Assembly: GCF_008084145.1 (NCBI RefSeq)
Contig: NZ_VSDO01000004.1
Span: forward strand, 186,001-250,000
Length of the DNA stretch: 64,000 bases
Origin: Paenibacillus faecis
GTDB taxonomy: Bacteria > Bacillota > Bacilli > Paenibacillales > Paenibacillaceae
Reading direction: 5' to 3'
Part shown: positions 25,906 to 33,573 of the stretch, piece after piece
Layout: each line of letters starts with the position of its first letter
Position numbering within the stretch: position 1 is the first letter of the stretch
The notes under the pieces: generated by a model
The model's database searches: none
The model's input: the letters and a program-made list of their open reading frames with translations, nothing else
Told to the model about the DNA's origin: nothing
Program-made: the position numbers and the translations under genes

Positions 25906-28182
25906 ATGCAAAAAACGGATACCCAAAAGGTGGAACAGTTATCAAGCGATTTGAGCCGGTTGAGGCAGAACTTGGAGCATGCATTAATCCATATGTCCGG
26001 AAAGTTAAGCAGCCTGATCAGTCAGGTGGAAACTTCCTATCCTGAACCCTCGGTCCGCGACGCGGTGCGTGAAGTGACGGCACAGCTTAGCGAGATGATG
26101 AGGTTGGCGAAGCAGTTGGATGATCGGCTGTACGACAAGGTGCGAGCGCTGGGCGAGGCGGCTAGCGCGTATATGCAAACGGAACGCGAAGTCTTTGCGC
26201 TCGCGCAGGCGAAGCGGGGGGCCGCCTTTACGTTAAAAAGCTTTGCGCTAGGTTTGGCAAGCCGCTTCGATCAGCATAGCCGGAACAATGTGGCCGAAGG
26301 GCGGAACACCCCGCTATCCTTGCTGCAGACTTTGAAGGGAGCGCTCCTGGAGGTCCGGGACATTTCCCTGAAGGGGCGTTTAAGCCCGGCCCAAGCCGAC
26401 AAGCGCATCGGGTCCCTGCTGGACATGCTGGATTACGGCTCCCCCGAAGCGCAGCGGTGGGCGCGGGGAGAACTGGAGCACATCGCCGGAGCGCTTGAGG
26501 GAATCGCCCGCGACAAGTCGGCCTATCGCATTTATGAAACCTATCAGAATGAGAAGTACATGGCGTACATACATAAACGGATGGAGCAGCAGCGCAGCCG
26601 ATTGGCCGGTCTGGGCGTAGCGGAGGAGTGGTACGGCGAAGGGAGGAGTTTGTCCTCTTTTTATAAAGGTTCGCCGTTAAACGCCTGTGACTATAACCCG
26701 CTAAAAAATGATTTCTCCCGCATGCCCGTGGAAACCGAATTGAGATTTGTCATCGCGGCCGGGTTGTATAACCCCGCGTATCGGAAGTGGGCTGCCCTGC
26801 ATTATCCTCAAATTGAGGCGGCGGTACGTAAGGGAGTCGAGCAGCGCAAGCGGATAGAGCAGATTCTGGAGCAATACAATAAAGAAGCTTCGGCCAAGGA
26901 TATCCGCAAAATGCAGGAATATCTGAAAAAGATGAATCTCTACCATGGAGAGATTACCGGAAAATACAATCAGGAGTTTCTAGTCGCTGTTGCGGGCTAC
27001 CAGCATATCGGTAATACCGTTAGCTCCGTGGCTGCCGTCCGGCGGGACATGTTTCATTTAGACCGCTATCAGTTCGAGGTAAACGGGAAAATCACGCAGG
27101 AACTGCTGGATTTGGCGGCTGCGGAAAGAGGGCTGGGCATCTGGAATAACCCGGATGTGAAAGCCGGCGGTCTCGCGGCTTCCATGACGCTAGTAGGGGT
27201 AGGCGATGGGATTGCCAGCCAGCTCCTCACCGATACATGGGATACGATCCAATTCGGGCATAAGACGAACCCCGTAACCCTCCAATACTGGACGGAAACC
27301 GTTCCCGCGTATTACGATTTTGGTAAAGCGGTTTATAGCGGCGATATGACTTTCGAAGACATCAAGGCTGCGATTGGCGAGGCGGCGGCCGCGGAATTTG
27401 TCGTACCGTTTCGGGATATCCGGGAGCTGTACGATAAAGTCCTGTGCGGGAAGGCCTCCTACGAGGAAAGTCAGCGTTTTGGGCGGGCGCTGGCCAAAGC
27501 GGTGGAAGTTGCCGCCCTGGTTAAGGCGGCGGCCCAGGCCGGCGCGAAAGTCTCCTCCAAAGTAACCAAACAGGTGGACAAAACATTGTCCCAACTCGAG
27601 GAACCCCTGAAACCTCCAACCCTGAACCCGGAGCGTACCGACGATTTAACGGCGCCGAAGGTGGATGACCTTGGACCGCAGCGGGAGAGGGAGCTTGGGG
27701 ATGGTCGGGGGGCGGGGGAAGTTCGTAAGCTAAATCTATATGATGAATCTGGTAAATATACCGGAGGGAGAACACCGGAGGAATTAGCTGATTTAGCATA
27801 TGATCCACATAAAAAGAAAACTACAGAGGGCTCTGAAATCGAACGAGAAGTGATTCTTGAATTAGAAGAGGAAGGAGTAATAAAGAGAGCAATTAGAGAC
27901 ACAATTGGCCAAGGTGATTATATCGACGAAGTAACAGGACTTAATTATGATATAAAGAGCTTCCAATCATACCCTTTGGATAATCAAGGAAATAAAATCA
28001 CTAATCCGAGAGCAGGAGCATTTAAATTATCTAATGCAATGCAAGATATTAAAAAAGAGTTTGATGTAAACGGCATGGATTTTGTTATCATAAACACAAG
28101 AAAGATAGAAGAAGAGCATGTAAGGCAATTGATAGATGCTTTAAAGAGTGAAGGATTGTACGACAAGATTATTTGGAAATAA
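25906..28182 (+). CDS. Polymorphic toxin with LXG-like N-terminus and nuclease-like C-terminal domain
   Basis: A protein of 758 residues. The N-terminal ~110 residues are helical and LXG/WXG-like (KVEQLSSDLSRLRQNLEHAL), as in T7SS-exported toxins. Around residue 345 lies a peptidoglycan-binding-like repeat (MQEYLKKMNLYHGEITGKYN). Near residues 495-560 is a pretoxin-type helical region (FRDIRELYDKVL). From about base 27720 base composition drops sharply from GC-rich to AT-rich. The last ~150 residues (GSEIEREVILELEEEGVIKR, DEVTGLNYDIKSFQ) look like a swapped-in toxin domain, and YDIKSF after an acidic strand recalls a PD-(D/E)xK nuclease. ATG 25906 is preferred over 25858. The nuclease call is tentative. 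Confidence 0.75.
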   Translation: MQKTDTQKVEQLSSDLSRLRQNLEHALIHMSGKLSSLISQVETSYPEPSVRDAVREVTAQLSEMMRLAKQLDDRLYDKVRALGEAASAYMQTEREVFALAQAKRGAAFTLKSFALGLASRFDQHSRNNVAEGRNTPLSLLQTLKGALLEVRDISLKGRLSPAQADKRIGSLLDMLDYGSPEAQRWARGELEHIAGALEGIARDKSAYRIYETYQNEKYMAYIHKRMEQQRSRLAGLGVAEEWYGEGRSLSSFYKGSPLNACDYNPLKNDFSRMPVETELRFVIAAGLYNPAYRKWAALHYPQIEAAVRKGVEQRKRIEQILEQYNKEASAKDIRKMQEYLKKMNLYHGEITGKYNQEFLVAVAGYQHIGNTVSSVAAVRRDMFHLDRYQFEVNGKITQELLDLAAAERGLGIWNNPDVKAGGLAASMTLVGVGDGIASQLLTDTWDTIQFGHKTNPVTLQYWTETVPAYYDFGKAVYSGDMTFEDIKAAIGEAAAAEFVVPFRDIRELYDKVLCGKASYEESQRFGRALAKAVEVAALVKAAAQAGAKVSSKVTKQVDKTLSQLEEPLKPPTLNPERTDDLTAPKVDDLGPQRERELGDGRGAGEVRKLNLYDESGKYTGGRTPEELADLAYDPHKKKTTEGSEIEREVILELEEEGVIKRAIRDTIGQGDYIDEVTGLNYDIKSFQSYPLDNQGNKITNPRAGAFKLSNAMQDIKKEFDVNGMDFVIINTRKIEEEHVRQLIDALKSEGLYDKIIWK

Positions 28183-28200
28183 AGAGGTGTGTTGTAGTCA

Positions 28201-28812
28201 ATGATTAAAATATCTCAAAGCGAATTGGATGAAAAGTTTGCTAAACATATGAATTATATTAATACAAAAGGAGAAGAAGGGGAAAAGATAATACTAGATC
28301 ATGTTGACTTTTCTGATCTATCATTCAATGGAGTTACTTTTATAGACGTCCAAATTACAAGTTCATTATTTAAAAATAACGTTTTTGAGAATACCGAATT
28401 TTTCGATTGCCTATTGTGTGATTGCAAGTTTGATAATGTAGCTTTTAATAATATTAACATGGTTAAAGCAAATCTCTCGTATAGTAAATTTGTTCAATGT
28501 AGTTTTCAAGGTTCACAAATTTGGAGATGTCAGACTAATGAAACGGAGTATATAAACAGTAATTTTTGTAATTGTAAATTGTACGATTGTTTTGCTTATT
28601 CATGTTTAGATGGTATCACCTTTAATGATATAGATTTTGAAAAATTGAATTTCTATTGTGCGTCGGTAAAAAATCTAAGTTTTATTAATATTCAAAATTT
28701 TGATGAAAAAAAAGTAGGTAATAATTTAAATATAGGAAACTTTGATGAAGAAAAAATAATAAAGAACGATGAAGCTATCTTTCATTTAAAGTCTCAATCT
28801 GTTTGGCTATAA
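28201..28812 (+). CDS. Pentapeptide-repeat protein, probable immunity protein
   Basis: A protein of 203 residues with a run of degenerate pentapeptide repeats (A(D/N)LXX pattern): VDFSDLSFNGVTFIDVQITS, then FENTEFFDCLLCDCKFDNVA and ANLSYSKFVQCSFQGSQIW. These build a right-handed beta-helix. It begins 18 bases after the toxin stop, has an AAAGAGGTG site and shares the AT-rich composition of the toxin C-terminus. That is the signature of a cognate immunity gene moved together with its toxin domain. The immunity role is inferred from position. Confidence 0.75.
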   Translation: MIKISQSELDEKFAKHMNYINTKGEEGEKIILDHVDFSDLSFNGVTFIDVQITSSLFKNNVFENTEFFDCLLCDCKFDNVAFNNINMVKANLSYSKFVQCSFQGSQIWRCQTNETEYINSNFCNCKLYDCFAYSCLDGITFNDIDFEKLNFYCASVKNLSFINIQNFDEKKVGNNLNIGNFDEEKIIKNDEAIFHLKSQSVWL

Positions 28813-28919
28813 ACATTCATTATAGGTTTTTATTATTAAATTGTTACGCTGTAAGCAGCGCAAATTCGATCCTCATGGAGTGTTAGGCTCTATGCGAAGA
28901 ATGATTGCTTTTACATTTA

Positions 28920-28965
28920 ACAGATCGGTTATGGGAAGGTATTACCATAAATCGATCTGTTTTCT
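28920..28965 (+). terminator. Terminator of the toxin-immunity pair
   Basis: ACAGATCG pairs with CGATCTGT and the inner TTATGG with CCATAA, followed by TTTTC. The rest of 28813-29028 holds no gene. Confidence 0.75.
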
Positions 28966-29028
28966 GTTATGCCGACTTTTCACTGCCTAGTTGAAATTAC
29001 TATAAAATCTGGCGTACAGACAATCTAA

Positions 29029-29190
29029 AAGCTACACTTTAGAAAAAGTAACTTTGGTATAGCTGAAGTTAACACTGACCGTGAGCCTTGTGCGAGCTGT
29101 AGTCCGATAATCGAACAATTTAAAGCGAAGTACCCTGATATCGAGGTGTTTGTGTACTTTGTAAAGAGCAAAAAAGATAATGGAAGGTGA
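29029..29190 (+). pseudogene. Orphan C-terminal tail of a deaminase-type toxin
   Basis: An open frame of 53 codons without a start. It contains NTDREPCASCSPIIEQF, the PCxxC zinc-binding motif of cytidine-deaminase-fold toxins, then YPDIEVFVYFV and a charged tail ending at TGA 29188-29190. Only the tail is present; the N-terminal delivery part and the H-x-E half of the active site are missing. Such headless toxin cassettes collect downstream of polymorphic toxins and can be recombined onto the full-length gene. The deaminase assignment rests on the PCxxC context. Confidence 0.65.
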
Positions 29191-29195
29191 ATTGA

Positions 29196-29549
29196 ATGTT
29201 TGAAAAAATTACTTACGAGAAATTAATGGAGTATGTTCCAAATGATTTTGATAAGTTTGTATCCGACGGTTTATCTTCAATTCAAGCTGTTTCAAGGTTA
29301 ATCAACGAGTATGAAAACCAAACAGATGACTATGAGGATGTCAGGTGGATGTTTACAGTTTTACTAGCCGAGATAGGTATAAAGCACGATTGTTTGAGAG
29401 ATGAGATTAAATTAGAGGCACTTAGTATTATAAACGATAAGAAATTAGTGGATTATTGGAAAGAAGAAGGGATAAATGATGCAGAAGTATTCAACAGAGT
29501 TTTACATTTAGAAAAAGTAAAAAATATCATTATAGAGTTTGGGTCTTAA
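29196..29549 (+). CDS. Probable immunity protein for the orphan deaminase tail
   Basis: A protein of 117 residues starting five bases after the deaminase tail stop, with TGGAAGGTGA as ribosome binding site. It is helical and acidic (MFEKITYEKLMEYVPNDFDK; DDYEDVRWMFTVLLAEIGIK). I do not recognise the family. Position directly after a toxin fragment and size fit an immunity protein. It is intact and followed by a terminator. Confidence 0.6.
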   Translation: MFEKITYEKLMEYVPNDFDKFVSDGLSSIQAVSRLINEYENQTDDYEDVRWMFTVLLAEIGIKHDCLRDEIKLEALSIINDKKLVDYWKEEGINDAEVFNRVLHLEKVKNIIIEFGS

Positions 29550-29558
29550 ATCAAGTAA

Positions 29559-29590
29559 GGGGCTGTCAACATTTTTGTGTTAGCCCATTT
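29559..29590 (+). terminator. Terminator-like hairpin after the 117-aa gene
   Basis: GGGCT pairs with AGCCC around an inner AACA/TGTT stem; it ends in ATTT, so the T tract is short. Confidence 0.55.
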
Positions 29591-29663
29591 ATAACCAGTA
29601 ACTAGATTGTACAACCAATAAACTAAACATTTATTGATATGTAGTGTGAGGTGGCTTGGCTAA

Positions 29664-29913
29664 ATGAAACTAAAAGGAACTAAGACAGAACAAGATCTAT
29701 TTTATAGGACATACACCTGAGCAAGGAGAAGACCTCTATAGGATTCTCATTAATACTGATACTATTGCCCTGCTTGAGTTGGATCGATATAACCAAGATA
29801 CTAAGCCTAATGTTGGCAAAGTATCTGTGCGAGAATACATCAAAGGATTAAATAAAATAGATCAAATTAAAATGTCTGTTGCTCTAGATTTAGCACAAAG
29901 GGATTTAGAATAA
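29664..29913 (+). pseudogene. Frameshifted immunity-like gene
   Basis: Frame 1 runs MKLKGTKTEQDLFYRTYT then stop; the next frame continues without a gap as GHTPEQGEDLYRILINTDTI and on to AQRDLE at TAA 29911-29913. Joined, they give a protein of roughly 80 residues interrupted by one frameshift near 29710. Family unknown; the neighbourhood suggests a former immunity gene. Confidence 0.5.
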
Positions 29914-30085
29914 TTGGGATGGTACAGTGATGCATCCAGGTATAAAACCGGGGGGCGTTGAGCATCTAGAATTGTACCGTCATTAAAAGAGAAATGAACG
30001 GTGGTACACTTGATGTGAAAATGATTTTAGCAGTGTTGAAATTATGCAGGTGTAGATCCTGTTATAGCATGGAGGCAATGAAAAG

Positions 30086-30347
30086 TTGAGTGACTTATTA
30101 GAATTAAAAAATATTGAAATTAAAGAATATTGCGCTGCTCGATAAAAAACGGGTATAACAAAATTCATGGGAGAAAAAGGGTAAAGAAAGAAGATTTAAA
30201 ATACTTGAATATGATATTGAAATCGAATATGTTGAGTCGCCATATATCGGTATTGACATATGGTCTGATGAAATTGATGTAGATTTATTCTGCTTAATTA
30301 CCCAAAGTTATAAATCTGATGATTTTTATACAAGGCATACACTCTAA
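30086..30347 (+). pseudogene. Degraded immunity-like gene fragments
   Basis: A TTG start at 30086 behind GGAGGC gives 19 residues (LSDLLELKNIEIKEYCAAR). A second frame from 30168 to TAA 30345 encodes an acidic stretch (FKILEYDIEIEYVESPYIGI, then DEIDVDLFCLITQSYK). They look like parts of one small acidic protein broken by mutation. Not recognised. Confidence 0.35.
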
Positions 30348-30353
30348 CGTTTA

Positions 30354-30473
30354 ACTAACGTGCCAACAGATAAAGGGTGGTTATACTTGGCGAGCATCAT
30401 GGTCTTGTACAACCGCAAAATCGTAGGTTTTCACATAACACGGATTGAGGATACTTTCTGGGAGTATTTTTAA
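30354..30473 (+). mobile_element. IS3-family transposase (OrfB) remnant
   Basis: Forty codons ending at TAA 30471-30473 read TNVPTDKGWLYLASIMVLYN, RKIVGFHI. This matches the rve-domain core of IS3/IS150-type OrfB proteins, where a TDIT..PT..GWLYLA..MDLYSRKIVGW-like sequence is typical. Everything before and after is missing and no inverted repeats were found. Confidence 0.75.
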
Positions 30474-30491
30474 GAAGAAAGGAAACTGAGT

Positions 30492-30782
30492 ATGGTTAAT
30501 CCTAAATTTAAACAATGGTTGAGGCTATCAGCAGTAGTTCAAGAGACCGTTCCTGATGTCCCTAAGATTAACTGTCCGAGCTGCTCCAGTTCAAATATTA
30601 GTTTTGAATATATTGGAGATAGTGAAAGGAGGCAGGGGTTTTTTTTATTATGGTGTAATCATTGTTTGGAAGGAATTCATATTTCAAGGATTCAGATTCC
30701 TGAAACCGCAAATGTAATCCCATTTAATGGACCAGCCGAACAAATAGCACACATACCCTATTTCACAAAGATTACTCCGTAA
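30492..30782 (+). CDS. Small zinc-ribbon-like protein
   Basis: A protein of 96 residues with two cysteine pairs, NCPSCSSSN and LWCNHCLEG, spaced as in a zinc ribbon, followed by a short beta-rich tail (IPETANVIPF). AAGAAAGGAAACTG precedes ATG 30492. Such single zinc-ribbon genes occur among polymorphic toxin immunity genes, but its role is unknown. It is intact amid decayed neighbours. Confidence 0.6.
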   Translation: MVNPKFKQWLRLSAVVQETVPDVPKINCPSCSSSNISFEYIGDSERRQGFFLLWCNHCLEGIHISRIQIPETANVIPFNGPAEQIAHIPYFTKITP

Positions 30783-30950
30783 GCTATTCTTTGAGACGGG
30801 GTTACAACTCCAGCAACGCGTACATACAACCAACAAACCAAATAAATTAAAGTTGCCAATGAACCCACAGTGTTGAGTATGGGGATCTGGATTCAAGAAA
30901 TCGCGGAAATGCTGAATTGGCTAAAGTGGTTGAAAAGAGGAAGAGTGAGA

Positions 30951-31472
30951 ATGGATTTTGATATTTGTGAAATTCGAGAGTACTATGATTCTGAATTACG
31001 AGACTATGATTACAACGAATTGGTGGGTCTTGGTATAAGTCATGATGATGCTGAATTTATGGTATCTATTGGAGTACCAGAGAATTATGATGATTTTGTA
31101 TTCTATGGAAGTGATACTTTTAAAATAACATTAATTAAAGGTGTAGAATTTATAAATATTGGCCATTATTCCTGTTACGGTATACTTGCCCCGAATGCAC
31201 TTTACTTAAAAAGAGGTAGTAATGGACTTTTTATTAATTCATCCCATCATAAGCCGCCAATTTATATGCTAAATAAAAACTTGAGAACATTTTTTTTGTT
31301 TGAACTAATAAAGAATGAATTAGCTATGAGAATGAAGCAAGAAAGTGAATATAGTGAACAAAAATATGCACGAGAGCTACGCAAGCTGTATGAGCAAATC
31401 GATCCCGTAGCAATGAAGGATCTTGATGGATACTGGTCACATCTAATAGAAGACTATGAAACTGGATTGTGA
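30951..31472 (+). CDS. SUKH-like immunity protein
   Basis: A protein of 173 residues resembling the SUKH-4-type immunity family: LVGLGISHDDAEFMVSIGVP near the N-terminus, then FYGSDTFKITLIKGVEFINI and a C-terminal helix, ARELRKLYEQIDPVAMKDLD. AAGAGGAAGAGTGAGA precedes ATG 30951; a longer frame from 30870 is rejected. SUKH proteins neutralise a wide range of toxins. It stands without a toxin next to it, as an orphan antidote. Confidence 0.7.
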   Translation: MDFDICEIREYYDSELRDYDYNELVGLGISHDDAEFMVSIGVPENYDDFVFYGSDTFKITLIKGVEFINIGHYSCYGILAPNALYLKRGSNGLFINSSHHKPPIYMLNKNLRTFFLFELIKNELAMRMKQESEYSEQKYARELRKLYEQIDPVAMKDLDGYWSHLIEDYETGL

Positions 31473-31627
31473 AACTGCAGAGGGATGTGCCAGAAATTGG
31501 ATTCCAATTGGAAGGATCTTCGAGGGATCGGCGCCTATTATGAGTTACCGAAAGTAAAAGGAAACAATTGAAGAAGGCTATTATGGCGTTACGTTATTTA
31601 AGTATTGAAAGCAAAAGAGGGAATCCA

Positions 31628-31889
31628 ATGATTGAGCTCTTGAAGGATTTTTGGGGCTGTGATTTTTTTAAGTATGGTGAAGATGAGTTGGGGGGATTCG
31701 GTTTTGTTCTTCCATCAGCTATTTTATACGGAGCTTAGAAAAGTTGAGGACATAGATGATGATGAGCAGTGTGAAAAGTTTGGGAACATGATGCGAGAGG
31801 AATTTGAAAGAATCGACTCTGCAGCAATGTTAGACAAAGAGAGTACGTGGTCAAGAGTTGTAGAGGAGTATGAAAATTGCTCTATTTAA
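31628..31889 (+). pseudogene. Broken second SUKH-like gene
   Basis: ATG 31628 starts MIELLKDFWGCDFFKYGEDE and stops after 36 codons. In another frame a tail follows, EEFERIDSAAMLDKESTWSR, VVEEYENC, which resembles the C-terminus of the SUKH-like protein at 30951 (YEQIDPVAMKDLDGYWSHLI). The piece is therefore a paralogue reduced by deletion and frameshift. Bases 31473-31627 hold no clear coding sequence. Confidence 0.55.
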
Positions 31890-32065
31890 TTGTAGGTCTC
31901 AATTAATCAAGTCACTAGGACTCTGTGATTCAACCAACAAGATACCTATCCCACAATTATGGATATCCCCCCCAAAAAAGAATCTCCTTCAAATAAATTC
32001 AAAGTAGATCGGACTGATCCATGGGTGAAGTTATATCTAGCGCCCCATTAGACGACCTGGATAAC

Positions 32066-32275
32066 ATGAAATTCCTGCATATCTGCATGTTTTTTTCTTG
32101 TTCGCACCCAAAATTTCAAAATACCTGCAAATCTGCAGGAATTTTCGGCGAAACTGGCTCATTTCTCTAAAACCGTTAGAAATACCTGCAGATTTGCATC
32201 TTTTTTCGAAATCCATAGGGGATCAGCTTAAAATACCTGCAGATTTGCCTCTTTTTGGAATTGGAAGGGTTGGAA
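32066..32275 (-). repeat. Dispersed ~205-bp element, copy A (inverted orientation)
   Basis: Read on the minus strand it matches copies at 44128 and 48568: a TCCAAAAAGA-type start, GCAAATCTGCAGG modules, the core TTTTAGAGAAATGAGCC, and the distal ATGCAGATATGCAGGAATT. It sits in a stretch (31890-32461) that otherwise contains no gene. Two modules point one way and two the other, so the element is partly palindromic. Confidence 0.85.
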
Positions 32276-32461
32276 AGTACGCTGGAACCTTACTCGCCGT
32301 GGCCGTAGGCTACATGCGATTTAGATGTCCGTTGGCGTGGGATGCGTAACTCATCGAGCAACGAATTCTCGTTTTCTCCTACTACGATGGCTGAAGAGAT
32401 ACTAGTTAGCAGAAGGAGCGATGTACTAACAGGTTATATAAAAACAGGAGGATTCAAATTA

Positions 32462-32835
32462 ATGATTGAAGAGAAACATCATCAAAATACGAAGTGGTAT
32501 TTGAGTGGAGATTTAAAAATACGTCAACAGGATTTTAAAGTGGAGATTTAAAAATACGTCAACAGGATTTTAAAGATGGAAGAACCGGAGTTTGGGTTAC
32601 GATACATAATTTTAATGTTTGTTTTACAATGGTCATGTATGATTTTTTGGAATGGTGTCGGGAGCTGGATCTAGATTTAGAAGTTGATAAGAGTTGGAAT
32701 AATCATAGGGGTTTTGTGTTTGATACTAAGGATCAGGTGTTGGTCAGGTCAGAAATATTAAGGTTCATAGATATATACATTTTAAAGCCTAGTGAAGCTG
32801 GTGAGAAATTTACTGATGACGAGTGGTACTCATAA
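32462..32835 (+). pseudogene. Small immunity-like gene broken by a 35-bp tandem duplication
   Basis: ATG 32462 follows CAGGAGGA. The frame runs MIEEKHHQNTKWYLSGDLKI, RQQDFK and then hits a stop because a 35-base segment is repeated. Removing one copy restores a single frame of 112 residues: DFKDGRTGVWVTIHNF, MYDFLEWCRELDLDLEVDKS and the end FTDDEWYS. The downstream part is otherwise undamaged, so the break looks recent and could reverse by slippage. Family unknown; the size and context suggest immunity. Confidence 0.7.
32505..32574 (+). repeat. Perfect 35-bp direct tandem repeat
   Basis: Two identical adjacent 35-base units at 32505-32539 and 32540-32574, each starting GTGGAGATTTAAAAATACGT. 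Since 35 is not a multiple of three, the duplication shifts the reading frame of the surrounding gene. Confidence 0.97.
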
Positions 32836-32876
32836 TATAACCCAAGTTCTTAGAACGTCCCGGAGGTATACCTAAA

Positions 32877-33377
32877 ATGGATTTTTCATTAAATATTGGT
32901 TTTGATTTGCCTAAAGAAGGATTGGGGAAGTTGCTCTACAATATGATGTTCGAGGTATTATTTGTAGAATTAATTGATTACGAGGCGGAAGTATGGGATC
33001 ACTCTTATGGTCAAGAAGTAAGTGTCGGGTGCACCTATTTTTCAATGAGCATTGATTTAGAAGATGAGGATGATTATATGGAGCGTTATCGGCAGGCCAA
33101 TCTCGAGGCGTATGGGGTCGATACGAATGTTTTTATTAGTATTCAATTTAAATCGTACATCTTTGAGATCGGATGGGTAAAATTTCTCGAAGTCATTGAA
33201 AAGCTGTTGCGCTTAAACAATCTGGATTTGCTTGTTTTGGACGACACCTCGTATCCTTTATTCAAAAGAGTTCAAGGGCGTTTGCTGATAAATAATCATT
33301 TAGATTATCGGACATGGTTTGTGACAAAGGAAAACCTGGCGCTGTTGAATTATCCTTATGAAGAGGAGGCTTTCTAG
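32877..33377 (+). CDS. Immunity-like protein at the end of the toxin locus
   Basis: A protein of 166 residues with CCCGGAGGT upstream of ATG 32877. It is acidic, with an alternating strand/helix pattern: MDFSLNIGFDLPKEGLGKLL, SMSIDLEDEDDYMERY and KFLEVIEKLLRLNNLDLLVL. It resembles the general type of small acidic immunity proteins but I cannot name the family. It is intact and followed by a bidirectional terminator that closes the locus. Confidence 0.55.
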   Translation: MDFSLNIGFDLPKEGLGKLLYNMMFEVLFVELIDYEAEVWDHSYGQEVSVGCTYFSMSIDLEDEDDYMERYRQANLEAYGVDTNVFISIQFKSYIFEIGWVKFLEVIEKLLRLNNLDLLVLDDTSYPLFKRVQGRLLINNHLDYRTWFVTKENLALLNYPYEEEAF

Positions 33378-33500
33378 AGAGGGTGAGTCATATCCATTCG
33401 CAAAATGGATTCGGCCTGTTCCTCACGGGCATCATCGCTGACCATCTTCCTTCAATGTCTCTATCCTACTTTTCCTCCGTTGTTTATTCACCTATACAAA

Positions 33501-33522
33501 AAAACCAGCCTAAGCTGGTTTT
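33501..33522. terminator. Bidirectional terminator
   Basis: AAAACCAGC and GCTGGTTTT pair around CTAA, with A and T runs on both sides. It serves the immunity-like gene (+) and the 477-residue gene (-). Confidence 0.85.
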
Positions 33523-33573
33523 TTCTTCACCTGACAGCATCGAGGCTAGAGCAGGATCTCCTTTTCTCCGATG

